Source: Opisthocomus hoazin
Taxonomy: Eukaryota > Chordata > Aves > Opisthocomiformes > Opisthocomidae
Assembly (NCBI RefSeq): GCF_030867145.1
Contig: NC_134429.1
Coordinates: forward strand, 19,515,115 to 19,579,114
DNA length: 64,000 nt
Direction: 5' to 3'
The notes under the pieces were generated by a model that was not told the origin of the DNA, did no database searches, and saw only the letters and a list, made by a program, of their open reading frames with translations. Every line of letters starts with the position of its first letter. The first letter of the stretch is position 1. Below are positions 12,801 through 24,170 of the stretch, piece after piece. The translations under genes and the position numbers were made by a program.

Positions 12801-15800
12801 TACAAATATCACTTAGTGAGTGTCTTGGTGCCTCTGGAGCAAAGATGACCCAGAGATATTCAGTGTCTTAGTCCTGAAGAGGGGAGGCAGAGCGGGTGGC
12901 CTTCCAGAGAGCTGTGTTGGGTTCCATTCCTTCACCTCCACTGCTCAGGACTGAAAGGCTTTTATAGTTTGAGTCAGACCTGTCACCAGATTTTATGATG
13001 GCTTTAAATGCACTCCAAGGTTTCCAGGGCTCCTGTTTACTTTGAAGGCGTTTCAGATCCCCAGCGCCGCGTTATGAAGAGCTCTCTGCACAAAGCGTTG
13101 CCTGTTTTACTCATTTGTCCAGCGTTTCCTTTCTGCTGTGGTGAGGCTGGAGAGCAATAGCAAAGCGAAAAGGAAATGAGAACTTTCCAGGAAGAGCTGC
13201 AGCACTCGCTGCGGCCAGAAGCCTCCCGAGGCCTCATTTCTGCTCCGTCTGTGCCGCACTTGGAGAGGAGAGCGGGGCGGCTGCGGTGCCTTATTCCCGG
13301 ATTACACAGCAGCTCGAGGGAGCCCGCAGCGCTCGTCCACCATGATCCCGTGCTGAGGAATCACAGAATCACAGAATGGTAGGGGCTGGAAGGGACCTCT
13401 GTGGGTCACCCAGTCCAACCCTCCTGCCGAAGCAGGGTCACCTACAGTAGGTTGTAGAGGACCTTGTCCAGGCGGGTCTTGAATATCTCCAGAGAAGGAG
13501 ACTCCACAACCTCCCTGGGCAGCCTGGGCCAGGGCTCCGTCACCCTTAGAGGGAAGAAGTTCTTCCTCATGTTCAGACGGAACTTCCTGTGCTGCTCCCT
13601 TCCCTTCCTGGAGCGTCTGATCCTAAACGTGCCTCGGGAGCTCCTCACAGCATTGCTCCTCTTTGCTCTATCTTGGTTTTGTTCGCCGCGCCTTGCGAAG
13701 CCCTGATGGGCTGATGACTGCCCTTGTCTCCTGGGTGCCCGTGAGGGACTGCTGGTTGTGCTCCCCAGCCTCCACGTGCCCCGTACCTGGTAGTGTTTCT
13801 TTCACACTGCTCAGCCCTGCAGTCTCTCCCATCTCTTTCAACCTCCTGTTTTCTCTTTTAAGGAAGACGCCGCGTCACCTGGGCTTCGTGGAGCGAGTGC
13901 CTCTGCTTTGCACAGTCCGGCTTTCCCACCTCGGCCTCCAGCACGGAGAAAACGATACACGATCACGCCAGGGCACTTGAAATGGGACCACTTCAACTTG
14001 ACCTACAAGTATGGACTCGCGTTAGCCCTAAGAGTTAGCGTTTTCTAAGTCATGCTCTGAGTTTATCCTGCCATGGTTATGGGTACTAACCGTATTGCTA
14101 ATCCGTTTGCTCGGGAATGGATAGGTGCGAAAGCCCCTCGAAAGTAGGCAGTGTTTCTACAAATGCTACACTGCTCTCCTCCGCTGTGGACCATGCGAAG
14201 CGTGATCAGCTGCCTGCTGAGGCTGCTTACTGTAAAACCAACTGTTCCGGGGCAGGTTGAGGCTTCCCAGAACTAGGGACTGCCCTCAGAAGGTAGTGAC
14301 TGTAGCGCTAACTCTGCCATGCTGCTGTTTTTAAAAGAGTTTGCATGAGCCTGAATGATCACTGAGGGAAATTGCTGCTGAAAGGTTCTGTGATTTCAGG
14401 AGGACAGAGCTCTGTTGGTGCCGAGTGCTTTTAGGAGTCACTTTCTCCCTGTTGTCTTTGGAGAAGGGTGCCAACTCACAGATTACTAACAAATAAAAAG
14501 CCCTTGGCAACTGTAGGGTGAGTGAGTGTTAACCCTGATATTTTCAGGCATTTCTGCCAAGGAACGTGGCTGCCCAGATCACTGGTTCCCAGCTGGGTTT
14601 TCCACAGCTCGGAGCCAGCAGCGTTTCGGCAGCACCGTACAGCTGTAGAGTGGTCTGGTTTTGAGATGATGGAGCGATGTAAATGTGCGGTGCTGGTTCT
14701 ACTTTCAGCAAGCAGGCTCATCAGAGCCAAAGGTGATGGAGTCCTATGGATTTTCACACTGAAGTGTTCCTTGCTGCTGTCTGGCTCCACTGCTGGCATG
14801 AGGCAATGTCAGTCCTGTTAGGTGTGCAGCCTTGGAGCAGCTCTCTTCCTTACTTTGGCAGTGGCTGAGCAGCCCCTGAAACGGTCCAGTGCGATGGGCT
14901 GTGGTGGCAGCATCCTGAAAAGCTGCTTTTTCTCTCTGGGAAAATACTAATGGCATTGCTGAATGTTTTTCAGGAGAGCTAGCGTCAGTTCAGACAGCAC
15001 GAGGTGCAGGGAACCCCTTTGGAAGCAGCTGGTGAGCACTGGCAGGTAGAATTGGACTGTCAGGGGAAGCCTCAGACTAGCAGGAGTCCTGGAGGTTTGA
15101 CTGAAGAACGGCCGGTTGTTTGCTCCTGGCTGAGAGTCCACACTTTCCTGGAGACACAGGAGCCAAACCAGGTTTTTTCAACGTCTTGTGTGATAACAGA
15201 AGTCCTTTTAATGCGGCTGCTAACTCCAGCCACTCTGGACTTCAAAGTACAGAGCAAGCCCCAAACCTGACCTCTCAAGAGCTGCAGTCACGGAGCGTTA
15301 AACCACAGTGGCGTGAAAGGCAGGGCACGCTGGGTCTCTGAGAACGCGTGGAAGTGGCCTCCGGCAGCAGCAATGCGTGTTGCGGCTCTTTCTTGGCGTG
15401 GGGTTGAGGACATCACTGGGAGCTGTGAGGGTCTCTCTCACACTTCAGCTCTGGAAGGCTGACCAGGCTGTGACTGTAATGGGCGGGAGAGCTTTCTGTC
15501 ACCAGCAAACGAGAAAGGAAAGCGCTGTGAGCTGTGTTGGCGGTGGGTTTGCCTGAGGTGGTGGAGGTAAGGAGTGAGAAGGCAGAAGGACAGCAGCACT
15601 TGGGTCTGCCCAAGCCCTACGCTAACCCTTTCTTCCCACAGAAGCAGGAGGGGGAGTATCTCCAGGTCACCAAATGCAGGCCAGGAGGACAACTGGGAAG
15701 GTGTGGCCGACGCTGCAGTTCCCTCCATCCTCTGGGTAGCGGTTCCACCGCCGGTTACGCAGCCGTCTCGCTGTAACTGGCGCTGGCCCTGTTTGCTGGT

Positions 15801-18800
15801 CGTGCGGTGGTGGTGGTTGTGTTGTTCCGTGGGTGATGCCGCGGTGCTGACCGGTACGCGTCGCCTTCCCGGCACACAGCAGGGGTCAGTTCTGCCCGTG
15901 AGACAAGGAACGAGCGGGTGGCACGAACCCGACTCCTTCACACTAAGCAGAGAACGTAGCTCCCTTTACGCTCATCCTGAACAGGCTGAGCCTCATCATA
16001 GTCTTAATTGTCCAGGTTTACACTCGTTAACAGCCTGGCTTGATACGAAACCTTCTGCTCCCTTTAGGATGTGCTGGGACGAAGGGAGAACATAAACAGC
16101 ATAGCTAAAACACAGCCAGAGGGGATAGCAGAATATACACAGCTTTTCCCAATTGCTACACTTCAGGCAGTTTCCTGCATGCAGATCTTCTTTTGGGACC
16201 AGGTAAGTTCCCAGGAGCCGTCTGTGCGTGTCCATGGTACAACAGGGGCTCTGCCAGCCGGCACCAGTAGTGCTTGTACAGTTCAGCTGCATCTGTCCCT
16301 GTGGTCTGAGCAAAAACCTCTCTCAAGTGATGAGATTTTTGTAAAGGAAAACTTGTTTTGCTATCAAACCTTTGATATTCTTCAGAACTCGATTTCAAAA
16401 GTTGTGACTGAGAGAATTTTAATTCAGTGCACACGTGGTAGCCTGTGTGTTAGGCGTAGGACTTCCCTGCTGCTGAAGTGCAGTCGTCTCCTCTCTGAGC
16501 AGCCCTGCACAGCAGGCTGGGAGATGCTAGGGTAAAAGCAGTTTTCCAAGAAAACATTGTCTAAAACGAAGTGCTTGAGGAGGGACAAAAGCTGTAGTCC
16601 AGAACACGGGATTGTGAAGAATACCAGTAATGTGTTAGTCCCTGTGGGGTTTATTAAATGTTCTTAATATCCAGTTGAAGCTACTCCTGTTTTGAACCTA
16701 TTGGAGTGAATGAACGGACTTGCCGGTCTGATGCAGCCTTGAGAGCCTTCAGCTGATGTTTGAGAAGGGAAGAGGAACTTTCCTGACGTTGTTCTGTGTC
16801 CCTACAGAATCCTGTCCTTCCCAAGAAACCTCATAAACGCCAGGGACACGCGCAGGGGACTGGCGGCTGCGTTCCGAATGTGGAGTGAAGTTTCGCCGTT
16901 CAGCTTCAGAGAAGTGCCACGCCACGTAGCCAGTGACTTGAAGATAGGTGAGGCTGCCCGGGGTCCTGCGCGGAGAGGACACCGCTGTGTACGTCAGCTC
17001 CACGGGGGACTGGTGGGGTTGCAGGGTGCGAGCCAGGAGGCCAGCGGCAGGAGATGGTCCTGCTTAGCTGTGTGGACTCAGCAGGGCCTCTTGGACAAGG
17101 ACTGGGGCATCGTTTGCCTGTAATCAGGTAGAAGAACTACTTTTAAGTGCTCTAAGGAGATGTTAACGTCCTAATTAACCTTTTCTGTAAATCTTGCAGT
17201 CAGGGAGCTTTAGGTATTTGACAAGAATTAACCCCGAAAACCCGCCACTGGGACAGGATTATCTCGATTCCGCAGATGGGGAAACTGAATACTGAGAGGT
17301 GAAGTGACATCTCCAGGGTCACGCGGAGCCAAAGAGCGGGTGGTGGGTCCCACTGGTTTATGGTTTTAGTCTCCCTTTTGTCGATCCTGTTGAAGCACCA
17401 TCTTTTCTCTGTGCTCTCCCCCTGCCCGTCCTTCTGCCCCTGTATCGCTGTGCAGTAGTTGCTCCCTGCGTTTCTCAGGCTTAGGAGAACACCAGCGCTG
17501 AGGCGTTCTCTGCTCGGTCTCAGCCCCAGATGTAAACCCTTCCTGGGATTTATGGGCTGTGTGAAATAGTTCTTTCCTGTGCAGATGGCGGCAATACTGA
17601 GATAACCAGCAGATTTACCGTTGTTTTGCAACACGCTCCTCACTGTGGAGTTGCAGGACGCTACTCGGAAGCACATGGTGTGCCTTCCCAGGGGCCTGTC
17701 CTGCTGCCGCCGCGGAGCTCCGGTGGCCCGGGTCCAGTGGGCGCAGGGTACAAGGCGATGCTGTCAGGATGCTAGCGACAGGACGGCAGGCAGTTACGAC
17801 TCGAAGGCTGTCTGTTCATTTACGTTTAAAATGGAACAAGTAAATCCTGGGGTTATCATCTCACTGTCCAATTCCCCCCCCCCCAAAATAAAAATTCCAT
17901 GTGATGTTGCAAAAAGAGCCAGCATTCCTTTCTGCAGCGTAGGCTCGTTCGTGTCCGCTGGAAACACTCGGAATCCAGGGTCATCGCAGGGCTGAGTATA
18001 GTTTGCATCACGTAACCTTCGCTCCTGACAACGGCCTTGCTTTTATTTTTCCTTTTGTGGCTCTGTAGGGTTGGAAAACACGTGGGATGCTGCAAGAGAT
18101 TTCTCAGTAAACCACAGGTTTACAGATGCCTGTGTCCTGGCCGGGCTTACCCTGCCAGACGCACTGAACCTGCTGCTTCCTTCGCAGGCTTCTACTCTGT
18201 CAATCACACGGACTGTCTGGAGTCGCTCATCCACCACTGCTTCGACGGCACCACAGGGGAGCTTGCCCACGCCTTCTTCCCACCCAATGGGGAAATCCAT
18301 TTTGATGACCACGAATACTGGATATTGGGGAACACGCGGTTCAGCTGGAAAAAAGGTAAGGCCCGTCTCGGGGAGCACACGGTTAGTGCCCCTGGGATTT
18401 AGATTTTAGTCCTTGTTCTGGGTTTGCTGACCAAGGGACCGGGGCGATGAGGACGATTTTCTGCAGCTGTGGAAGCTGCTGGTCACGCTCTCCTGCGGCT
18501 GGGCTGCTGTGAGGGGCCCTGTCTGGTGGCAGCGCCGCTTCTTTCTGAACAGCTCAGTGGACTTACCCAGTAGTTCAGCCACATGCTCGATAGTTACGCC
18601 TGGCCTCTGCCCACGCCGGCGCATCTCTGAGAAGGGCCAGGTTATATTGCTTTGACTTGCTGGCATGGCTGTTTACATTTTAGCTTTCTGGGGTCTGTAG
18701 GCATTTTGGGGTTTGTCAGCACCCAAAAATGTCTGTGTTACTTAGAGCTTGGTGCTTTTTTCTTCCTGATTTTTTTTTTTTAAGCAATATAAAAACTAAC

Positions 18801-21800
18801 TTTAAATTAAAAGCAGATGGTCCCTGACTAACTAGCAAATTCAGTTCATGCTATATGATCAACTCAGTACCTTTGTTGAAAGGAAGATATGCTGCTTTTC
18901 ACCAAATAAAAAGGAGATTTTAGGTGACATAGAGGGACTTCTGTGCTTGTTTTCCAAAGCACAGCAACAGAGAAGATGTAGGGACAAAGCCCTAAGAGAG
19001 CTGATTTTTAAGAGAAGAACTGGTCAGATTACATTTTGTAAAACACTCAGCTTTGAAAAGGTGCTCTTCTCCCTCAGACTTCTGAAGTCTGCTGACGTTT
19101 GTCAGGGATAACAAAAATCAGAGAGTTTGTCTGGTAGCAGACCTGTGCCGCGAGGTTGCAGAGTTCTCGGGGAGCAATGTGTTTCCTGGCCTGTGTTTTT
19201 CTGCAAGCAGCTGTTGAAACAAGCAGAGACACTTGGAAAACTTGATTCTTAGTGAAGTCTTACTGAGATTGTGGAATAAATCAGGGTCCAAAGTGCCGGT
19301 TCTGCTGCTGACTTTCTGTCCCAGCAGTGTAACTCCATTTGTTTATATGGAGACGGTCATGCAGTTGATGTGCACAAATTCAGTCATTTTTGTGAAATGG
19401 CAATAACACTCCTGACTTCAGAGGGCCCGCGTGAGGCTGAGAAAATTAATACTTGTTCACGACTGCTTCGCCTGCCAGAGCTGAATTAGCCCTCTCCATT
19501 GGCATAAAGAAGGATGGGAACAAAGCAGAACAACATCATTGTTCTTCCAAGTCGTGTCAGAGAGATTTAGGAGCAGTCTTTTAAGAAGAGCTCACAAAAG
19601 CCACCCACTAGGGCTCCCTCATTAACGTACCCATAAATGAAGCACAGGCGCAGGCTCCCCCTTTCAGGTGCTCTCTTGCCCTAAGCAGCTGGATTTAAGG
19701 CAGGAGTTGTGTGAGATTCTGGTGGCCTGTAATTGTGCGAGGTGTCAGGGTGGGGGTCGGTAGTAACGCCTCTTGGGGGTCATCCTTCAGTGAAAAGCCA
19801 GCTCTGCTGGAAGCAGGCTTCAAGCAGCTACCCAGAAACCCCAGTTTGCCCCGCAGGCGCTGGGGGATGCGGGCAGCAGCGGGAGGCCGGAACGTTCCGG
19901 CCAAGCATGCTCATTCCCAACCAGCCGTCTCCAGCCTGTGGGAACAGAGTTAGCAGGAAGCTGACGAGAGTGAGGACTGCACAGGGCGCTTCCCTCCGCG
20001 TCAGCCAGCGCCTTTCAGAGCAGCCTTCCTGTGGGCTGCTGCTCTGCGTCCCGCTCTCTGAAATGAGAAGCGTGTGGAAATGATTGGCCTGTCTGCTTGC
20101 ACCCAGGCAGCTACAGAGAAGATAAAACCAGGGCAACCTTCGCTAAGACCATACCCTCCTAGTGCTAAAGTATTTCCTCTGGTTTTACACCAGGATTAGC
20201 AATCACACTTCACCGCACAACGGCTGCCGTTTTTCTGTTTCTCTTGCAGGCGTTTGGCTTACAGATCTGGTACACGTGGCAGCTCACGAAATCGGCCATG
20301 CCTTAGGACTCATGCACTCCCTGAACCCCAACGCCCTCATGCACATCAACGCCACTCTGACTGGGAAGAAGACCATCTCGCAAGATGAAGTCTGGGGGAT
20401 CCACAGACTTTACGGTACGGGCAGCAGGGGTGCGCTCGGGGCAGCTCTTGGTAAAGGTTTGCCCCTGGACCCTGTGGCGTGAGTCCCTCACCCTTTGGCA
20501 GGACCAGGCTCTAAGCCCGCGAGCAGTAGGCAGGAGGGCTCTTACTCCTTTTTTTTTTTTTTTGCAAAGCAGAGGTAAAAGGAGGTGTAGCGTTGTCTGT
20601 GTCCAGCACTACCAGCTCCAGGTGCGCTGGACAGGAGGCTGGTCCTCAGGACAAGGGGTAATGGGCACAAACTGAGGCACAGGAAGTTCCGTCTGAACAT
20701 GAGGAGGAACTTCTTCTCTCTGAGGGTGACGGAGCACTGGAGCAGGCTGCCCAGGGAGGTTGTGGAGTCTCCTTCTCTGGAGATATTCAAGACCCGCCTG
20801 GACAAGGTCCTGTGCAGCCTGCTGTAGGTGACCCTGCTTCGGCAGGGAGGTTGGACTAGATGACCCACAGAGGTCCCTTCCAACCCCTACTATTCTGTGA
20901 TTCTGTGATTCTGTGATTCTGGTGGCCTCGCAGAGGTCACGCTCCCACCTCCCCAGCCAGCAGGTCTGAGAAAGGCTTCCGGCGGGGTCAGTCCATGCCG
21001 TGTCCCCCGGCTAAAAAGCCCTGACTGGATCTGTACGTTTGCAAAGCTCAGGTGCACAGAGGGAAGGGAAAAGCTCACGGGCAGAGGACAGGGGAAGGCA
21101 AATGGCTGGACTCGGGTGTATCAACACGAGGTGACAAAACTCTCCGCAAGCCAAAGGGGCTGCGGCAAGATTCTCTCGAGCTCCGCTGCGTTTGCCTGCT
21201 GCTCTTCAAGCATTACCTAGCGCAGGACTTGGAAACAGCAGCTCTCCTGAATCTGGATCCCTTCCTGTCCCTGCGCTACCCCTTACGCCGACCAGCCTGA
21301 TGGTCAGTTTGCTGCTCGGGCGGAAGAGCCTGCCCCCTCCTCTGATGCCTTGTGTCTGCTTCTGTTTCAGGATGTAAAGACAGATTATTTATGTGCCCCT
21401 CGTGGGCACAGAAAGGTTTCTGCGAGAAACGCAGGAAGCTGATGAAGAAGCACTGTCCATCTACCTGTGACTTCTGCTACGGTATCTTGCCTTGTCCTCT
21501 GGGATGCGCGGTGGGGTTTGCACAGAGGGAGGGGGTGAAAGTTAAGTGGTGTTTGCTGCAGGGACAGGCAGGAGCTTAATTCCACGCCGAAGATCAGTGG
21601 ACACAAGCGACTAGACCCATGGCCTCATGCATCTGAGCCAAGATCAAGGCTTGGAAACAGGAAGCAGGATTTATGTTTAAACATTTGTGGCCTAGAACAT
21701 TTACCTGTCCCCTTCTTCTCTGGCTGAACTGACCCTACGACAGGGGCTTTCTGAGCACACAACTGCTCCGTGCGCCTCGGGCTGCTTCCCTTTTGGACCC

Positions 21801-23440
21801 AACGGGGGAAGCGAGATGCCGATGTGGTCAATTCGGAGGTCAGAGCTGCAGTGCAGTTCCTGATGCAGTGGTGGGACACAAACAAGATAAATGAGGGCTC
21901 GAGCACAGCTGGGCTCGAGCTGCTCTGCAGAAAAGCAGATGAAGTATGTTGGTCGCCTTCCCCCAGGCTCTCAGCTTTACGAATCCAGCTAAGGGACTAA
22001 TGCAGGATCAGGTCACGTTACTGCAGCTGTGGAACTGAGCTTCAGAGAAAGACCTCCCGCCCTGTAGATGTACTGTATAGCTAGTGCCTCTCTCTCCAGC
22101 ACAGAGGTATTTTTTTAGACGAGATTAATGCAAAGACGCAGTCAGATAATTACAAACCTGTATACTCTAAGGGCCTGTTCATATACTGAATGTATACTCT
22201 TCCATATGTATGAAATGGGCAAGTTGATTTTTATCCATCTCTGTCAGTTTACGTGCCCCCAGATTGCTGTCTTTGCATACGAATAATGCTACATCTCCAT
22301 CCGAGAACTGCTCAGTAGGAGGCGTTTTTAAATTAATACTTCTGAGGTTCCTTGGGTGATAACGTAATGCCATGAGAGTGTTTTGGAATGGCTAAAGCTT
22401 GATAATGAGATATGCTAACTTGTGCCTTTTCTTTCCCTCACCTCTGGTGGGTAGAATTCCCGTTTCCAACCGTACCCCCTACGCTGCCCCCGCCACGGAC
22501 AAAAACCAAGACGGTTTCTGAGGGCAGGAACGTCACCTTCCGCTGCGGACAGAAGATAATTCATAAAAAAGGCAAAGTTTAGTAAGTACTCTATCATTTA
22601 TTCCAGTCCTTTAGGAGACTTTGCAGCTTACATGCAAACAGGGTGAGGAAGTAAGACCAATGAGCGGGCATACGAAGGCAGTTTACCTGCCGGAGCACGT
22701 CCCTGTCTCTGGTGGCACCCACAGCGGAAGGAGGGGTGGCCGGCTAACGGCGAGAGGCAGCGGGCAGATGCTGTTCGTGGCATCGCAAGCAGAGCTATCG
22801 GGAACGAGCAAGCAGAGTTGAAAAAGGATAAAATCCGATTCATGTGTATAATATTCACATTCCTACCCCCAAGTCAAATTCCCTGGCCCATAGTCTGCAA
22901 AAAAGCAGTCGCACACTTACCCTTTCAGTCAGTAGTGTGTTAGCTCTTACTAAGGCACAGGCGTGTTATTTCTGGATGTATCTAGAACTGAGCGAGAGAG
23001 GCCCACGTCCGTGGGTTGGTTTAGACTGAGGACCCAAACTCCCATCAGCTTTCAGTAAGGTTCAAGCTCCTGAATTACTCGGGATAGCACCCTGGTACAA
23101 CTCCCATCAGCTACCCGTGTAGTAAAACTTTACCTGGCTTCGTTAAAGCCCCGTCTGTGCTGCACACTTACTCAGGCAAAGCTTACCAGGAGAAATACTT
23201 ACTAGTATGTATTGCATTGTACTGGACAATTTGCAGTTTAATTTCTATTATTTTTCTTATGACAGCTGGTATAAAGATAAGGAGCTTCTGGAATACTCAT
23301 ATCCAGGTTACTTATCCTTAAATGAAGATCACATGAGCATCATTGCAAATGCAATTAATGAAGGAACTTACACTTGTATAGTCAAGAAAAAAGAAAGAAT
23401 CTTGACTACCTATTCCTGGAGAATCAGACTGAAGCACTAA
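9724..23440 (+). CDS. MMP23B: MMP23, membrane-anchored matrix metalloproteinase with ShK and Ig domains (complete, 8 exons)
   Basis: The gene encodes a zinc endopeptidase of the secretory pathway, anchored as a type II protein and released by proprotein convertases. Coding exons are 9724-9891, 13863-14008, 16808-16947, 18188-18355, 20250-20414, 21371-21481, 22455-22581 and 23266-23440. They sum to 1200 nt (399 residues; human 390) with matching phases. Domains in order: signal anchor about 27-45 with a lone Cys33 where the mammalian protein also has one; furin site RRKR at 84-87; catalytic domain from Y88; zinc site [11 protein letters not shown] at 220-230 (catalytic Glu221); Met-turn Met238. 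A six-cysteine ShK domain follows (C264, C271, C280, C291, C295, C298). Next come a Pro-rich linker and a C-terminal Ig-like domain with C330 and C379. There is no hemopexin domain and no PRCGVPD cysteine switch, as is typical of MMP23. The start is supported by an in-frame TAA seven codons upstream and by G at -3 and +4. Identity is near-certain from synteny and motifs. Confidence 0.96.
12640..12768 (+). repeat. MIR-like ancient SINE fragment in MMP23 intron 1
   Basis: The order tgtgagaccagggacagg, cggagcctcagctcttcc, caagtaaaatgaag mirrors the forward MIR core (TGTGACCTTGGGCAAG, TGAGCCTCAGTTTCC, CTGTAAAATGGGG). Confidence 0.6.
13358..13592 (-). mobile_element. CR1 LINE, 3' end fragment (copy 2) in MMP23 intron 1
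   Basis: This is a reverse-oriented CR1 end. It starts with the complement of the terminal repeat (gaatcacagaatcacagaat), runs through gggtcacctacagtaggttg and stops near aagttcttcctcatgttcag. It lies about 270 bp upstream of the exon 2 acceptor and is antisense to MMP23. Confidence 0.95.
13863..14008 (+). other. MMP23B: MMP23 exon 2: prodomain end, furin site and start of the catalytic domain
   Basis: The acceptor is ttctcttttaag. The exon reads through a low-complexity Pro/Ala segment to [18 protein letters not shown] and ends at donor caa|gtatgg with two bases of a Lys codon. The next exon supplies the third base. The basic tetrapeptide is the site where furin-type convertases release the soluble enzyme. 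Confidence 0.93.
14009..16807 (+). other. MMP23B: MMP23 intron 2
   Basis: About 2.8 kb. Two long overlapping open frames occur on opposite strands (about 15438-15941 minus and 15574-16095 plus). They lack splice logic, recognisable domains or similarity, and I read them as chance frames in GC-rich sequence. Confidence 0.6.
16948..18187 (+). other. MMP23B: MMP23 intron 3
   Basis: About 1.2 kb. It holds the reverse MIR fragment and a short poly(C)/poly(A) junction near 17872-17890. No exon is seen. Confidence 0.65.
17230..17348 (-). repeat. MIR SINE fragment in MMP23 intron 3
   Basis: The run cgcagatggggaaactga, then gagaggtgaagtgacatctc, then cagggtcacgcggagcc closely matches the reverse-oriented MIR core (ACAGATGAGGAAACTGAGGC, GAGAGGTTAAGTGACTTGCC, CAAGGTCACACAGC). 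It is the best preserved of the MIR-like pieces in this window. Confidence 0.72.
18356..20249 (+). other. MMP23B: MMP23 intron 4
   Basis: About 1.9 kb. It splits the catalytic domain just upstream of the zinc-binding exon. It holds a MIR-like fragment (about 19290-19455) and poly(T) near 18770; nothing else is recognised. Confidence 0.65.
19290..19455 (+). repeat. MIR-like ancient SINE fragment in MMP23 intron 4
   Basis: A forward-oriented MIR-like series runs ggttctgctgctgactttct, agtcatttttgtgaaatggc, aataacactcctgacttcag, cgtgaggctgagaaaattaa. It resembles the MIR order 'CTCTGCCACTTACT', 'CTGTAAAATGGGGATAATA' and 'GAGGATTAAATG'. Confidence 0.55.
20250..20414 (+). other. MMP23B: MMP23 exon 5: catalytic zinc site and Met-turn
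   Basis: The exon carries the whole metzincin signature [11 protein letters not shown] and the Met-turn ALMHIN. Both splice sites are consensus (ttctcttgcag at the acceptor, tacg|gtacgg at the donor), and the exon enters and leaves in phase 1. Confidence 0.95.
20548..20921 (+). mobile_element. CR1 LINE, 3' end fragment (copy 3) in MMP23 intron 5
   Basis: A poly(T) tract (about 20550-20564) lies upstream. The recognisable CR1 body begins near 20648 (ggacaaggggtaatgggc) and ends in four consecutive attctgtg-type units near 20890-20921. It sits in the sense direction between the catalytic exon and the ShK exon. Confidence 0.93.
21371..21481 (+). other. MMP23B: MMP23 exon 6: ShK domain
   Basis: A single exon encodes the compact six-cysteine ShK module ([12 protein letters not shown] ... 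CPSTCDFCY). In mammalian MMP23 this module has been shown to affect voltage-gated potassium channels, and all six cysteines are present here. The exon is symmetrical (phase 1 to phase 1), so it could be skipped without a frameshift. Confidence 0.93.
22455..23440 (+). other. MMP23B: MMP23 exons 7 and 8: Pro-rich linker and Ig-like C-terminal domain
   Basis: Exon 7 (22455-22581) gives the linker with [12 protein letters not shown] and the first Ig strand cysteine (NVTFRCGQK). Exon 8 (23266-23440) gives WYKD, the typical Y-x-C strand ([10 protein letters not shown]) and the stop. The Ig domain takes the place of the hemopexin domain of other MMPs. Confidence 0.93.
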
Positions 23441-24170
23441 CGAGGGCCCTGGAATGAGCACTTCAGTGACTGCTAATTCTGTTTCAAATACAGAATCTTT
23501 CTTTGGCATTCATATTTAATCTCCAGTAGTGCAACTGAACTTCTGCATCAGCTGCTTCTTACCTTGGGCAAAAGAGACGCCGAGACTTGATTACTGGAAC
23601 ATAGACTCTTCCAAATTAGTTTTAATGATAAAGAATATCTCACGTATGTGCTGTACAGAGAATTAAAGAAATCTTTTTTAAAAAAAGTGTCAGATTTTGC
23701 AGTTAAAGTATGCGGATCACTGCGGACTGCGGACAAACAAGACGGTAACTCTTCACCAGACAGCCGGATGAACAGCTCGACGGCTCAGCCGTGTCGCGGC
23801 GGAGGCAGAGGTACTGTGGAAGGAAAATGACCGGTTACGCTCTGTAAGTGTTTTGCTGTCATTTTTTTAGATCCTGGTGCACTTAAAGACCTAATATTCC
23901 TTTTTTTTTTTTTTCTTCTCTATTTGTCAGAAGGAGGACGTAGGGTCACAACAAACCCTTTCTAATTACTCCATTCCGCATTTCAACACGTTCAGTTCAA
24001 GTATCCACAGAACATTTTCCCCCCACAGCCGCTTTCCTGTGGTTTGCGCGTATTGGTCGTGTAATCTTATCCCGACAGACTTATTTACCTCCATCAGCAG
24101 CCAGCAGCTCCTCGTGACTTGTCCTGGTGCTGTCTGATCAATAAACCTGTCGACTCCTCCAGCAGAGATG
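23441..24170 (+). other. MMP23B: MMP23 3' UTR (inferred)
   Basis: Candidate poly(A) signals are ATTAAA at about 23662 and AATAAA at 24140-24145. The extent is inferred from these signals only. Confidence 0.45.

Larger units (their letters stand above)
9892..13862 (+). other. MMP23B: MMP23 intron 1
   Basis: This is the largest MMP23 intron, about 4 kb. It contains a MIR-like fragment and a CR1 in reverse orientation, both listed separately. I see no further exon. Confidence 0.7.

Noticed and set aside
15438-16095. Overlapping open frames of 167 and 173 codons on opposite strands in MMP23 intron 2
   Set aside because: Neither has recognisable motifs or splice context. Mutual overlap on both strands points to chance.
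23648-23830. Short plus-strand frame just after MMP23
   Set aside because: It lies in the 3' UTR, and MMP23 already ends with the complete Ig domain and a conserved stop.
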